Program-made: the position numbers and the translations under genes
In this document: one piece after another, positions 1-7,674 of the stretch
Layout: each line of letters starts with the position of its first letter
Position numbering within the stretch: the stretch's first letter is position 1
Notes under the pieces: model-generated
Told to the model about the DNA's origin: nothing
The model's database searches: none
What the model saw: the letters and a program-made list of their open reading frames with translations, nothing else
Origin: Candidatus Rokuibacteriota bacterium
Lineage (GTDB): Bacteria > Methylomirabilota > Methylomirabilia > Rokubacteriales > CSP1-6
Assembly (NCBI GenBank): GCA_016209385.1
Contig: JACQWB010000190.1
Span: 1 to 32,336 of the forward strand
DNA length: 32,336 bases
Direction of reading: 5' to 3'

Positions 1-173
1 GCGTGCTTCAGCGCTCTCCGCAGGAGGCTGGCGCTGTCAGTCTCGGCTCCTAAGTCTTGGGCCAGGTTCAGGAAGGCCGACAGTTCGGCGCTGCACGCCT
101 GGGGCTTGATTTCGCAGGAGGAGGACAGGCCGTCCGGGCTTGGGTCCGTGCTGGAGCGAGTCTCTGTCGCCAC
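1..173 (-). CDS. N-terminal fragment of a protein of apparent GAF/sensor type (runs off left edge)
   Basis: An open frame starts at a GTG (171-173) and stays open for 57 codons to the window edge. An AGGAG ribosome-binding site sits 5 nt upstream of the GTG, overlapping the region of the nnr stop codon, so the gene is the next member of the nnr operon (8-nt gap). After a low-complexity Ser/Pro-rich start, residues about 30-58 (AELSAFLNLAQDLGAETD then SLLRRALKHA) resemble the helix that precedes GAF domains in bacterial sensor and diguanylate-cyclase proteins. The diagnostic domain itself lies outside the window, so the function is only a guess. That it is a real gene is better supported than its identity. 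Confidence 0.5.
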   Translation of the reverse strand, partial: MATETRSSTDPSPDGLSSSCEIKPQACSAELSAFLNLAQDLGAETDSASLLRRALKH

Positions 174-181
174 GTCGACTC

Positions 182-907
182 CTAGTCCACTGGAACGACA
201 GGAGCCCGATGGAAGAGCGAGCTCACGCGGAGGCCGACTCGCTCATAAACTGCCGGCGGGACGCCGATATCGCCCACCCAGAGTCGGCCCACATATGGCT
301 TCGCGGTTGGCGCCAGAAGTCCGCGCTTGGGCAAGCCCAACGTCAGGGTGGTGTGGGCCCGGATACAGGGATTGGAGGTCTCGCCGGTGTCCGGGTGAAG
401 CCCCGACGGAAGATCCAGCGCCAGGATCGGACGACAGCTCCCGTTGGCCTGGCGAATGAGCGTGGCGATCGCCCCCCGTGGCGGACCGTTCAGGCTGTAC
501 CCCAGGAGCGCATCGATCACGAGGGCACTCGGCCCCAGGCAGGCGGCCAACGCTTCGGCATCCCCGGAGTCGAAGACAACGATCCGCACCCCCATCCGGA
601 GGAGGGTCGCGTGCTGCTGCGCCGCGATTTCTTTCAGGCGGACCGCGGCCTGGCCCAGGACCACCACGACCGAGGCGCCGGCGTTCGCGAGGTGTCTGGC
701 GGCGACCATCCCTCCGCCCCCATTGTTCCCCGGCCCGACCAGCACCACGATCTTCTTGCGCTCGAGCTCGCCTCCGAGGAGGGTTCGGGCCACCTCGGTG
801 AGATTCCGTCCCGCGTGCTCCATCATCTGAGGGAGCCCGATCCCCAACTCCTCCACCATGAGACGATCGATCTCCGTCATCTCCTTGACTGTGACGCTGG
901 GAAGCAC
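182..907 (-). CDS. nnr: NAD(P)H-hydrate epimerase (YjeF_N domain only)
   Basis: This cytosolic repair enzyme epimerises damaged NAD(P)H hydrate (R-NADHX to S-NADHX) so the partner dehydratase can restore it. The protein is 241 aa and contains only the YjeF_N epimerase domain; the ADP/ATP-dependent dehydratase half of bifunctional Nnr is absent. Visible signatures are VGPGNN near residue 57, the DALLGYSLNGPPRG segment and the conserved LDLPSG with its catalytic-region Asp. The chosen start is GTG 905-907, preceded by GGAGGT at about 6 nt; a longer frame reaches GTG 946 with no comparable site. It sits between a membrane protein and the next gene with gaps of 35 and 8 nt. Oddly, the family motif GNNGGDG reads GNNGGGG, so the Asp at residue 65 is replaced by Gly. 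Confidence 0.85.
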   Translation of the reverse strand: MLPSVTVKEMTEIDRLMVEELGIGLPQMMEHAGRNLTEVARTLLGGELERKKIVVLVGPGNNGGGGMVAARHLANAGASVVVVLGQAAVRLKEIAAQQHATLLRMGVRIVVFDSGDAEALAACLGPSALVIDALLGYSLNGPPRGAIATLIRQANGSCRPILALDLPSGLHPDTGETSNPCIRAHTTLTLGLPKRGLLAPTAKPYVGRLWVGDIGVPPAVYERVGLRVSSLFHRAPVVPVD

Positions 908-942
908 GTCAGACCTCCACCCGACCAGGCGGGATCGGGACA

Positions 943-1401
943 TCACCGGGTCGCATTGGTATGTGCAGAAGTGGAGGAGCCTTCTGCCGCTCCGGCGATT
1001 CCACCGAGCAGGGCCCCGTACATGGCGTGGGCGATGAGCGAGGCCATCACGGCCATCAGTCCGCCTGCCTTCGCGCTAAACATTCCGCCCCCCATCATGG
1101 GTGTGACGAGGGCCTGCGAGAGGAACCACAAGATCAGCCCCCAGATCGTTCCCTTCAGCCATGGCTCGCCGGGCAGGACACGATACAACAGATACGCATA
1201 GATCAACGGGAACACGACACTCCCGTCGAGCAGGTGCATCAGCATGCCCATCATCCAACTGCCGCCGAGCATCCCACCGAGCATGGCCGCCACATCCATC
1301 GGCCTGCCGAGCATCATGGGAGCGACAAAGTACATCATCAGGGTCATGACCACCGTTCCCACAACTCCACCGAGGATCGCCTTCGCGGGGTTTGGGCGCA
1401 T
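943..1401 (-). CDS. small integral membrane protein (DUF6789-like)
   Basis: The 152-aa protein is almost entirely hydrophobic, with about four membrane spans: residues about 8-33, 50-75, 85-105 and 115-140. Many Met and Gly residues lie in the helices, for example MLGGMLGGSWMMGMLMHLL. This resembles the DUF6789 family of bacterial inner-membrane proteins, for which I know no function. The start ATG (1399-1401) is preceded by AAGGGAG at about 7 nt; an upstream in-frame ATG at 1449 would add 16 residues without a clear ribosome-binding site. Its TGA stop lies 35 nt before the nnr start, so the two are probably co-transcribed. Confidence 0.7.
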   Translation of the reverse strand: MRPNPAKAILGGVVGTVVMTLMMYFVAPMMLGRPMDVAAMLGGMLGGSWMMGMLMHLLDGSVVFPLIYAYLLYRVLPGEPWLKGTIWGLILWFLSQALVTPMMGGGMFSAKAGGLMAVMASLIAHAMYGALLGGIAGAAEGSSTSAHTNATR

Positions 1402-1445
1402 CGCGTGACTCCCTTCTGAAATGGGTTGCTGCACGGTCCAGTTCT

Positions 1446-1811
1446 TCATCGGCGCGCGTCGAGGCCGAGGAGGGTCCGCGTCCGGTCCGGCCGGGCTGTT
1501 GGGCGACCAATCCGCCCGGATTCGTGGCCCTTGGTTCGGTGCCGCATGGGTCGACCGCCTGAATCGTCGGCCTCCTCGCGCACCGGTTGGCTGGGTTCGG
1601 ACGACCGCCGTGGTTCGTCACTTGCCGGGCGTTGGCGGGCGGATTCTCTTCGGCCGGCAAGGGCGTTGAGGAGGCCTTCACCGCACGGATCATTCGCGCG
1701 AGGTATGTCAGCCGCCGGTCGTCCACCGAAGTAGTCGATGTACGAGTCGATCGCACGGGGACGGTCCAACTTGAAGAGCTTCCGGCGGGCGAGCGCTCTC
1801 GTCTGTGACAT
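1446..1811 (-). CDS. small hypothetical protein, possibly frameshifted
   Basis: The frame starts at an ATG preceded by AAGGAAG. Its first 30 residues (MSQTRALARRKLFKLD, then a Tyr/Asp-rich stretch) have high third-position GC and look coded. After that the frame degenerates into Arg/Pro-rich sequence typical of GC-rich noise. In the neighbouring minus-strand frame, coding-like sequence (DDRRLTYLARMIRAVKASS) begins at about 1724. This suggests one gene of about 80-90 codons broken by a frameshift near 1720-1730, or a sequencing error. I do not recognise the protein. Confidence 0.25.
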   Translation of the reverse strand: MSQTRALARRKLFKLDRPRAIDSYIDYFGGRPAADIPRANDPCGEGLLNALAGRRESARQRPASDEPRRSSEPSQPVREEADDSGGRPMRHRTKGHESGRIGRPTARPDRTRTLLGLDARR

Positions 1812-2148
1812 GGCGCGTCTTCCTTTCTGCGGGAAACTTTGCTCTTGTTCTACCTGTTACACCTGCTCCCGCTTACCCCGACACCCGGTAAGATAGAACG
1901 AGCGCCGGAGAAGATTCGCAGCCGGTCGCGTGAATCTCCCGACAGAACAGGCCCCTCTTATGGAGAAGGGGCCGGTTCCGCCAGCCCCGAACGGCCGGGC
2001 AGGCAACGGGAAAGTCGGGCCCAGCCCGCCGGACCGAGGAGGAGGAATTCTACCGTCGGGTTACCTTCTGACCCCTGTGTTGAGGATGACGCCGGCAAAG
2101 AGGTCCAATACCGGTCCTAGACGAAGAGGTCCGGGAGAGGCTGGAAGC
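1812..2148. other. intergenic region, no gene seen
   Basis: This 337-nt stretch between the small ORF and the BT1-type transporter has no convincing coding frame. It contains a GC-rich hairpin (1950-1973), listed separately, and an imperfect inverted repeat (CTTACC / GGTAAG) near 1873-1893. I compared the GC-rich part by eye with cobalamin, fluoride and ykkC riboswitch consensus sequences and found no match. Confidence 0.5.
1950..1973 (-). terminator. hairpin, candidate terminator of the gdhA-transporter operon
   Basis: GGCCCCTTCTCC with AGAGGGGCC downstream (minus strand) forms a stem of about 9-10 bp with one bulge. It is followed by the moderately U-rich TGTTCTGT. It lies 176 nt after the transporter stop codon. 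The weak U-tract keeps confidence moderate. Confidence 0.35.
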
Positions 2149-3684
2149 CTACCAAGGACTCACCGCTTGTGCTGGTTCAGGCCTTTGGGACTTTCCCCGC
2201 GCGGTGGCCGGGTGCTCCCTCCTCCCGCCTAGTGACCCCCTCTCCTCACGCCGCAGTAGCGGGAGTGCCAGAAGCGGCAAGAGGCCGACTCCACCGACCG
2301 TGATCATCAGCATGCCAAGGTTCGAATAGTCCTGCTGGCTGACGTCGAAGGCCGTGTTCAGGTAGCGAGTAAAAAGTTCGCTGGCGGAGAGGGCTAGGTT
2401 CATGAGCGATGCCATGGTTGCGAACATTGTCGCCTCGGCGCCTCGCGGCGCAGTTTTCGCAATGAGGACCAGGATCGGCACCATCGTGAGCTGGCCGAGC
2501 GGCGCCGAGATCGTGGTGTCGATGAAGGCGAACGTCCGCGCGCCGAGGCCGAACCACTCGTTGGCGCCATAGAAGAGCCCGATATTGGGCAGGTACAGCA
2601 CGCTGGCGGCCACGGTCACCCACAGGAGCGTGAAGCTTACCGGCCGCGCGATGATCGTCCGGCGGAACAGGAGCAGACCGACCAGGCTCAGCACCGAACT
2701 CACCTGCGCGAGGGCTCCGAGGAACCGCTGGTCAAAGCCGAGCCGGTCGATGGCCCAGTAGCTGTACCCCTGGCCCACGCCAGGGACCGCGCGAAAGAGA
2801 AAGACCACAAAGGCGGCTACAGCCACCGCTCGCGAGACGCCCACCCGGGCCAGCAGCAACCCGATAAGCCCGCCCGAGACCAGCAGCACGATCTCCTGCG
2901 CGAAGGGCACCTGCAAAGTCTCCAGGAGGACGCCGAGCGCTGCGTAGCTGGCACCCACCGCCATCACGAGGCGTGCCTTGCCGCCTCCGAGCGGGCCGTT
3001 GTCCGTCGCGGCCGGGCGCCCTCGCGCGCCCGTCCGAACGAATCCCGCGCTCGCGCCGACGATCAGCGGCAAGACCATCGCGACCGCGAACACGCCCTGC
3101 GCCCCGATCCTGCCAGCGAGCCAGCCGCCGAGATACCCCACGCTGATGCCGCCCAGGAGCAGCGCCATGCGGCCCAGCGCCTGGATCTGGCCCAGCTCCT
3201 CGTCGGTCCGCGCCAGCTCGACGGTCAGCGCATCGGCGACGACGTCCTGAATCATGAACCCGATCGTCACCAGCAGCATGACGAGCAGGAAGGCGCCCTT
3301 CGTCTCAATTACGGTGGCGAGCGCTCCGTAACCGCCCAGCGAGCAGACCGCGCCCAGCAGGAGGTAGGCCGCGCGGCGGCTTCCGAAGATCGGGTACACG
3401 TCGGACGCGACGCCGACAACCATCTTCATGGCCCACGGCAGTCCAAGCCAGAAGGTAATGCTCGCGACCTCGGCCGGTGTCAGCCGGAGCGTATCCTTCT
3501 CGAAGAAGACGAGGGCGACACCGGTGATGCTGCCGGCGCCATAGCAGAAGTACGTGAGGAGCGCCGGGAGATAGGCCGGCCGGAACCCGCCCAGCAGCCG
3601 GTGAACAACACTGGCTGCACGGGCGACCGATGGCGCGCCAGTCAGCAGATCTTGCATTGCGCGATCATGTGGCGTCGCCGTCAT
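2149..3684 (-). CDS. MFS transporter of the folate-biopterin (BT1/FBT) type
   Basis: The 511-aa protein has about 12 predicted membrane spans and is an inner-membrane secondary transporter. Signatures of the BT1 branch are visible. After the second span comes a lysine-containing helix ending GVASDVYPIFGSRRAAYL (about residues 90-107), and further on IQDVVADALTVELAR (about 144-158) matches the family's D-rich motif. Known BT1 members carry folates, pterins or related compounds; the substrate here cannot be read from sequence. The ATG overlaps the gdhA stop by 4 nt (ATGA), so translation is coupled to glutamate dehydrogenase. The C-terminal tail of about 35 residues is charged and cytoplasmic. 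I found no truncation. Confidence 0.8.
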   Translation of the reverse strand: MTATPHDRAMQDLLTGAPSVARAASVVHRLLGGFRPAYLPALLTYFCYGAGSITGVALVFFEKDTLRLTPAEVASITFWLGLPWAMKMVVGVASDVYPIFGSRRAAYLLLGAVCSLGGYGALATVIETKGAFLLVMLLVTIGFMIQDVVADALTVELARTDEELGQIQALGRMALLLGGISVGYLGGWLAGRIGAQGVFAVAMVLPLIVGASAGFVRTGARGRPAATDNGPLGGGKARLVMAVGASYAALGVLLETLQVPFAQEIVLLVSGGLIGLLLARVGVSRAVAVAAFVVFLFRAVPGVGQGYSYWAIDRLGFDQRFLGALAQVSSVLSLVGLLLFRRTIIARPVSFTLLWVTVAASVLYLPNIGLFYGANEWFGLGARTFAFIDTTISAPLGQLTMVPILVLIAKTAPRGAEATMFATMASLMNLALSASELFTRYLNTAFDVSQQDYSNLGMLMITVGGVGLLPLLALPLLRREERGSLGGRREHPATARGKSQRPEPAQAVSPW

Positions 3685-5036
3685 TTCCCCGAAGCCGCGG
3701 TTGATCCATTGGCCGATTCCGTAACGGAAGGGTCACCCTCGTGGGGCGTCAGCGCGCCAACGTAGTAATGTTTCGTACCCTTCGCGTTCATCGCGTCCCC
3801 AATCCTGGTGAGGGCGTGAACGTACGCTGCAGTTCGCAGGGACATCGAGTGCTGTTTGGCTAAAGCCCAGATTTTCTCGCCCGCCTCAACCATCTTGCGC
3901 TTCAGCCTGGCGTTCACTTCGTCTAACGTCCAGTAGAGCCCCGTCCGATTCTGCACCCACTCGAAATAACTCACCGTGACCCCGCCCGCGTTGGTCAGAA
4001 TATCGGGGAACACACGAATTCCATTCCGCTCGAGGGTGTCATCTGCGGCAGGGGTGATCGGCCCATTAGCCACCTCAAAGATGAGAGTGGCTTTTATGTC
4101 GTCGGCGTTGGCTTCCGTGATCTGATTTTCGAGGGCGGCCGGGATGAGGATATCGACGTCCAGCATCAAGAGCTCTGCATTGGTAAGCCTGTCGTGGTCG
4201 ACGCTGTGACAGACGGAACCTTTGCAGTAAACCGCTTTGAGTTCACGAGTCGATTCCTTGAATTGCTTCACGCTGGGGATGTCTAACCCGTCTTTGGAAT
4301 AGATCGCTCCGCTGGAATCGCTGACGGCGACAACCTTGTAACCGGCCTTAAACAGAATCTCCGCCAAGATGGAGCCGGCGTTCCCGAACCCCTGAATGGC
4401 GACGGCGGGCTCGTTCGGCAGATGGGAAAACTCGGGCCGCACGGCTTCCATGAGAAAAAAGGTCCCCATCGCCGTCGCTGTCTCACGGCCGAGACTGCCT
4501 CCCATCGTCAGTGGTTTTCCCGTGATCACCGCAGGGGTGATGTGCCGGCGGATAATGCTGTACTGATCCATCATCCACCCCATGATCATCTGGTTCGTGT
4601 AGACGTCGGGGGCAGGAATGTCGCTGTCGGGACCGATAAAATCCGCGACCGCGTCAATGTATCCCCGGCTCAGCCGCTCGAGTTCAAACCTGGATAGGGC
4701 CTTCGGATCAACCGTGATTCCGCCCTTGGCTCCGCCGAACGGGAGGTCCAGGGCGGCGCATTTGAAGGTCATCCAGAACGCCAGCGTTTCGACTTCGTCG
4801 AGCGTGACGGCCGCGTGGTATCGGATCCCTCCCTTTGTGGGTCCTCGAGTATCGTCGTAGTGAACCCGATAGCCAGGGAACACCTTGAGGTCGCCGTTGT
4901 CCATGCGGACCGGGATGGCCACCGTCACGCTCAGCTTCGGACGCTTCAGGCGTTCAACGGCGTCGGTCGATAGGACGACGTAGGGCAATGCGGCTTCGAG
5001 TCTTTGCTGTGCAGCCGAAAGCAACGATCCTGGCAT
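3681..5036 (-). CDS. gdhA: Glu/Leu/Phe/Val-type dehydrogenase, probably glutamate dehydrogenase
   Basis: This cytosolic enzyme interconverts glutamate and 2-oxoglutarate plus ammonia with NAD(P). At 451 aa it has the length of small hexameric bacterial and archaeal GDHs. Residues 65-70 (GPTKGG) and 99-106 (PFGGAKGG, catalytic Lys104) are the substrate and catalytic motifs. The Rossmann glycine motif GFGNAG lies at 216-221, and the conserved ILTNAGGVTVSYFEWVQN segment follows. AAGGAG lies 7-8 nt before the ATG. The C-terminus has an extra tail of about 20 polar residues. The gene is the first of two overlapping genes with the BT1-type transporter. Coenzyme preference and exact amino acid are not certain, since leucine and phenylalanine dehydrogenases share the fold, but length and motifs favour glutamate. 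Confidence 0.9.
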   Translation of the reverse strand: MPGSLLSAAQQRLEAALPYVVLSTDAVERLKRPKLSVTVAIPVRMDNGDLKVFPGYRVHYDDTRGPTKGGIRYHAAVTLDEVETLAFWMTFKCAALDLPFGGAKGGITVDPKALSRFELERLSRGYIDAVADFIGPDSDIPAPDVYTNQMIMGWMMDQYSIIRRHITPAVITGKPLTMGGSLGRETATAMGTFFLMEAVRPEFSHLPNEPAVAIQGFGNAGSILAEILFKAGYKVVAVSDSSGAIYSKDGLDIPSVKQFKESTRELKAVYCKGSVCHSVDHDRLTNAELLMLDVDILIPAALENQITEANADDIKATLIFEVANGPITPAADDTLERNGIRVFPDILTNAGGVTVSYFEWVQNRTGLYWTLDEVNARLKRKMVEAGEKIWALAKQHSMSLRTAAYVHALTRIGDAMNAKGTKHYYVGALTPHEGDPSVTESANGSTAASGK

Positions 5037-5087
5037 GTGCCTTTCTCCTTTTGCCCGGGCAGGGTGTGTTTGCCTATCGGGTTTGTT

Positions 5088-5113
5088 CCCCGAGTTCGTG
5101 TGGGAACTCGGGG
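5088..5113 (-). terminator. 10-bp perfect hairpin between the VWA operon and gdhA
   Basis: CCCCGAGTTC and GAACTCGGGG form a perfect 10-bp stem with a 6-nt loop. It lies 27 nt after the last gene of the minus-strand VWA operon and 51 nt before the gdhA ATG. The downstream sequence on the minus strand (AACAAACC) is not a U-tract, so it may be a weak terminator or an operator-like element upstream of gdhA. Confidence 0.4.
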
Positions 5114-5140
5114 TAGACTATGGGTTTATAAATCTCCCGC

Positions 5141-6187
5141 TCAGTGTGAGGCCGCAACAGCCGTCTTCCTTCTGAACGCGCTGGAGAACCTCCAACCTGT
5201 CAGCCCCGCGCTGACCCGCTCCACGAAGAGGAGAACAAGGGCGGCGCCGAGTGGCCACTGGAAGAGGTTCCTGGCCTCGGCTGGGGAGTGCGCGCGGATC
5301 TTCAGCCGTGTGAGCGTCTCTTGCAGCTCTCGGCCGGAGATGACTCTGGAATAGGCTCCCTTGGTCCCGGCCGCGATCTCTTTCATCATGCCCTCATCGA
5401 GCCTCGTCGTGACGACCTCGCCGTTCAACGTCAGCCACCCCGAAAACCCGGCGTTGCTGTCGTATTGCGGTATCTTCGATGCCACAGGACCTCCCAAGCC
5501 GAAGGCGAAGATCCTGATCCCCTTCGAGCGGGCCTCCCCCACAGCCAAGCGAAGATCCTCCGGATGGTCGTGTCCTCCGTCGGAGAACAGGAGGACAACC
5601 CGTTCTCCCTGCCGACTCTCGAAGAATCGGACGGCGCTCCTGATCCCTTGAGCAATGTCCGACCCTCCCGGCGGAGCCGATTCGAGGAAGACCCAGTTGG
5701 TCAGGATGAATTTCAAGGCCGTATGGTCCGCCGTCAGGGGAGCCTGCTGGAACGCCGCCCCCGCGAAGGTGACGATGCCCACCCTCGTTCCAGCCAGACC
5801 GGGGAGCGCCTCGAAGATCATCGCCTTCGCCTTGCCGAGACGGGAGATCTTCGGTGCGTAGTCCTCTGCGCCCATGCTCCGCGACACATCGAGGAGCAGC
5901 ACGATGTCCGGGAGCCTTCGGTCGTTTTCCCCCGATTTGGTCGCCGATACCGGCCTGGCGAGAGCTGCGGCAACCCCGATGAGTGCTAGGGAAAGGAAGA
6001 GAGGCCGGAGCCGTCGGGGCCACTCGGGCCCGAGACCGGAAAACTGGCTCACCAGAGGCAGTTCGCCGAAGGCCTTCAAAAAGGCCTGCCGTCTCCGCAT
6101 CTCTACGAGCGCCAGTCCCAAGAGGAGGAGGAGCAGCGGAATCAACCACATCGCCGATGGATTAGAGAAGCTGAGATCCTTGATCAT
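5141..6187 (-). CDS. VWA-domain membrane protein, BatB-like
   Basis: The 348-aa protein has N-terminal membrane spans at about residues 12-30 and 62-80, then a von Willebrand A domain. The MIDAS motif reads DVSRSM (DxSxS) near residue 98, with downstream metal-site residues in the GGSD and LLFSDGG segments. A further span near 310-330 gives the usual BatA/BatB topology with the VWA domain exposed to the periplasm. In Bat (Bacteroides aerotolerance) clusters such proteins work with a MoxR AAA+ ATPase; the cellular target is unknown. It is the last gene of the seven-gene operon, beginning 1 nt after the TPR gene stop. Confidence 0.85.
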   Translation of the reverse strand: MIKDLSFSNPSAMWLIPLLLLLLGLALVEMRRRQAFLKAFGELPLVSQFSGLGPEWPRRLRPLFLSLALIGVAAALARPVSATKSGENDRRLPDIVLLLDVSRSMGAEDYAPKISRLGKAKAMIFEALPGLAGTRVGIVTFAGAAFQQAPLTADHTALKFILTNWVFLESAPPGGSDIAQGIRSAVRFFESRQGERVVLLFSDGGHDHPEDLRLAVGEARSKGIRIFAFGLGGPVASKIPQYDSNAGFSGWLTLNGEVVTTRLDEGMMKEIAAGTKGAYSRVISGRELQETLTRLKIRAHSPAEARNLFQWPLGAALVLLFVERVSAGLTGWRFSSAFRRKTAVAASH

Positions 6188-6188
6188 C

Positions 6189-6749
6189 CTAGATGCCGGC
6201 CTTTCCGGACACAGAGCTGCCCTGACCCATCTCGTCTCCGGCTCTCCCCAGGTCTTGAGCCTGTTTCAGAGAGGCATTGGTTCCCTCTTCCTCCGAGATC
6301 TGGACTCGGGTGTAAAGCGTCTCGAGGTTCGATTTGGCGTCCCAGTCCGACGGGTCAAGGCGGAGCGCCTCCCGGAACATCTCCGCTGCCTCTCGGACTT
6401 TCCCTTGCACGGCAAACACATTGCCCAGGTTGTAGTGAGCTTTTGCCCGGAGAGCCGGGGATCGGCTCCGGGAAATAGCTTCCTGGAAATAACGCGCTGC
6501 CACTGCAAACTGCCCGGCCGCGGAGGCTCTCACCCCTCGGTTATAGGCGATGAGGTCCCTGGAGGCGAGGAGGTTTCCCCCCGCACGCTCGAAGTCGCGG
6601 TTGTCGAATTTCGCTTCCTCGGTCGCCCTCGCGCCAGCGGCCACCAGATCGACATATCCGCGTTTCTGATACCAACCGAGAAAGACCGAGGTTGTTCCGG
6701 CCGCGAGCAGGCCCACCGCGATGGCGGTCCGAAGCCGAAGCCAGTTCAT
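6189..6749 (-). CDS. TPR protein, BatC/BatE-like
   Basis: The 186-aa protein has an N-terminal membrane anchor or signal (residues about 7-25) and at least two tetratricopeptide repeats. The clearest contain AHYNLGNVFAVQGKVREAAE and MFREALRLDPSDWDAKSNLE. TPR genes commonly lie between the two VWA genes of Bat operons and are thought to scaffold the complex. ATG 6747-6749 was chosen because GGAGGG lies about 7 nt upstream; an in-frame upstream start at 6800 would overlap the preceding gene. The gene is 19 nt after the first VWA gene and 1 nt before the second. Confidence 0.8.
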   Translation of the reverse strand: MNWLRLRTAIAVGLLAAGTTSVFLGWYQKRGYVDLVAAGARATEEAKFDNRDFERAGGNLLASRDLIAYNRGVRASAAGQFAVAARYFQEAISRSRSPALRAKAHYNLGNVFAVQGKVREAAEMFREALRLDPSDWDAKSNLETLYTRVQISEEEGTNASLKQAQDLGRAGDEMGQGSSVSGKAGI

Positions 6750-6768
6750 GCGTCTTCCCTCCAATGGC

Positions 6769-7674
6769 TCAGGGAATTCGTGGAGCCAGTGTTGCTCCAA
6801 CGATGGCCAATGTCAGGCACGCCAGCCCTCCGAGCGTGAACCCGGCGTAGAGGTCCCGATGGATGAGCCGCTTCTCGACCACCACGAGGGATGGCTCGAG
6901 CCGGTCAATCTCCTGGAACCGGCTCCAAAACTCTGCAGCCCTGTTGACATTCCAGACGCGCCCGCCGCTACGGCTCACGAGATCGAGGATGTCAGCGGAC
7001 TCTCCGAGATCAATCCCCAGGAGATAGAGATGGATTCCTATGGCGGTCAACTTCGCCTGGATCTCCTGCCGGAGGGGGGTGGGAACGGGAGCTTCGCCAT
7101 CCGTCACGAGGATGATCGCCTTGGCGTTGGACTGGCCGAGTTGCTGGAAATGTGTCAACGCGTGCTCTAACGGTTTGGCCAGATCGGTCCCACCCAGGTC
7201 TGGGCGCAGCTCGCGGATCTTCTCCCGAATGATCTCGAGGTCGCTGCTCAGGGGCCAGCTTCCGTACGTCTCGTTACCAAAGACCAACAGGCCAATCCGA
7301 TCTCCCCGCCGCCGTTCGACAAACGCTAGCGCGGCCTCTTTAGCGAGGTCGATCTTCCTGCCGCCTCCGGCCCGGAGGTCGTCCGCCATGCTGCCGGAGA
7401 GGTCGATGGCCAGGATGATGTCCCGCGCCTGGAATCGTTCCTTCTCGACGGCTTGGCCCCACTGGGGGCGCGCGAGGGCCACCAGCAGGAGGCAGATCCC
7501 AAGTCCCATGGTCCAATGCGGTACCCGCACCCACAAGGGGGCACGAGGGACGTCGCCGAAGAGACCGAGGGTTGAGTACCCCAGGTGTGGTCTCGCTCTC
7601 GCCAGGAGGACTGGGAGGAAGAGAAGCCCCAGAAGAAGGAGGAACGGGTCAGCGAGACGCACCGTTGCCCCCAT
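6769..7674 (-). CDS. VWA-domain membrane protein, BatA-like
   Basis: This protein of about 300 aa has two N-terminal membrane spans, a VWA domain with MIDAS motif DLSGSM, and a C-terminal span. It is the counterpart of the BatB-like protein and shows the same topology. The start is ambiguous. ATG 7672-7674 has no Shine-Dalgarno, whereas GTG 7660-7662 follows GGGGG and gives VRLADPFLLL, the typical BatA N-terminus. A TTG at 7698 is also in frame. All options overlap or abut the BatD-like gene, whose stop is at 7649, which implies coupled translation. Confidence 0.8.
   Translation of the reverse strand: MGATVRLADPFLLLLGLLFLPVLLARARPHLGYSTLGLFGDVPRAPLWVRVPHWTMGLGICLLLVALARPQWGQAVEKERFQARDIILAIDLSGSMADDLRAGGGRKIDLAKEAALAFVERRRGDRIGLLVFGNETYGSWPLSSDLEIIREKIRELRPDLGGTDLAKPLEHALTHFQQLGQSNAKAIILVTDGEAPVPTPLRQEIQAKLTAIGIHLYLLGIDLGESADILDLVSRSGGRVWNVNRAAEFWSRFQEIDRLEPSLVVVEKRLIHRDLYAGFTLGGLACLTLAIVGATLAPRIP

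Noticed and set aside
1900-2110. Possible riboswitch (AACGGGAAAGTCGG region)
   Set aside because: Compared by eye with cobalamin, fluoride and ykkC consensus features; the required conserved blocks are missing.
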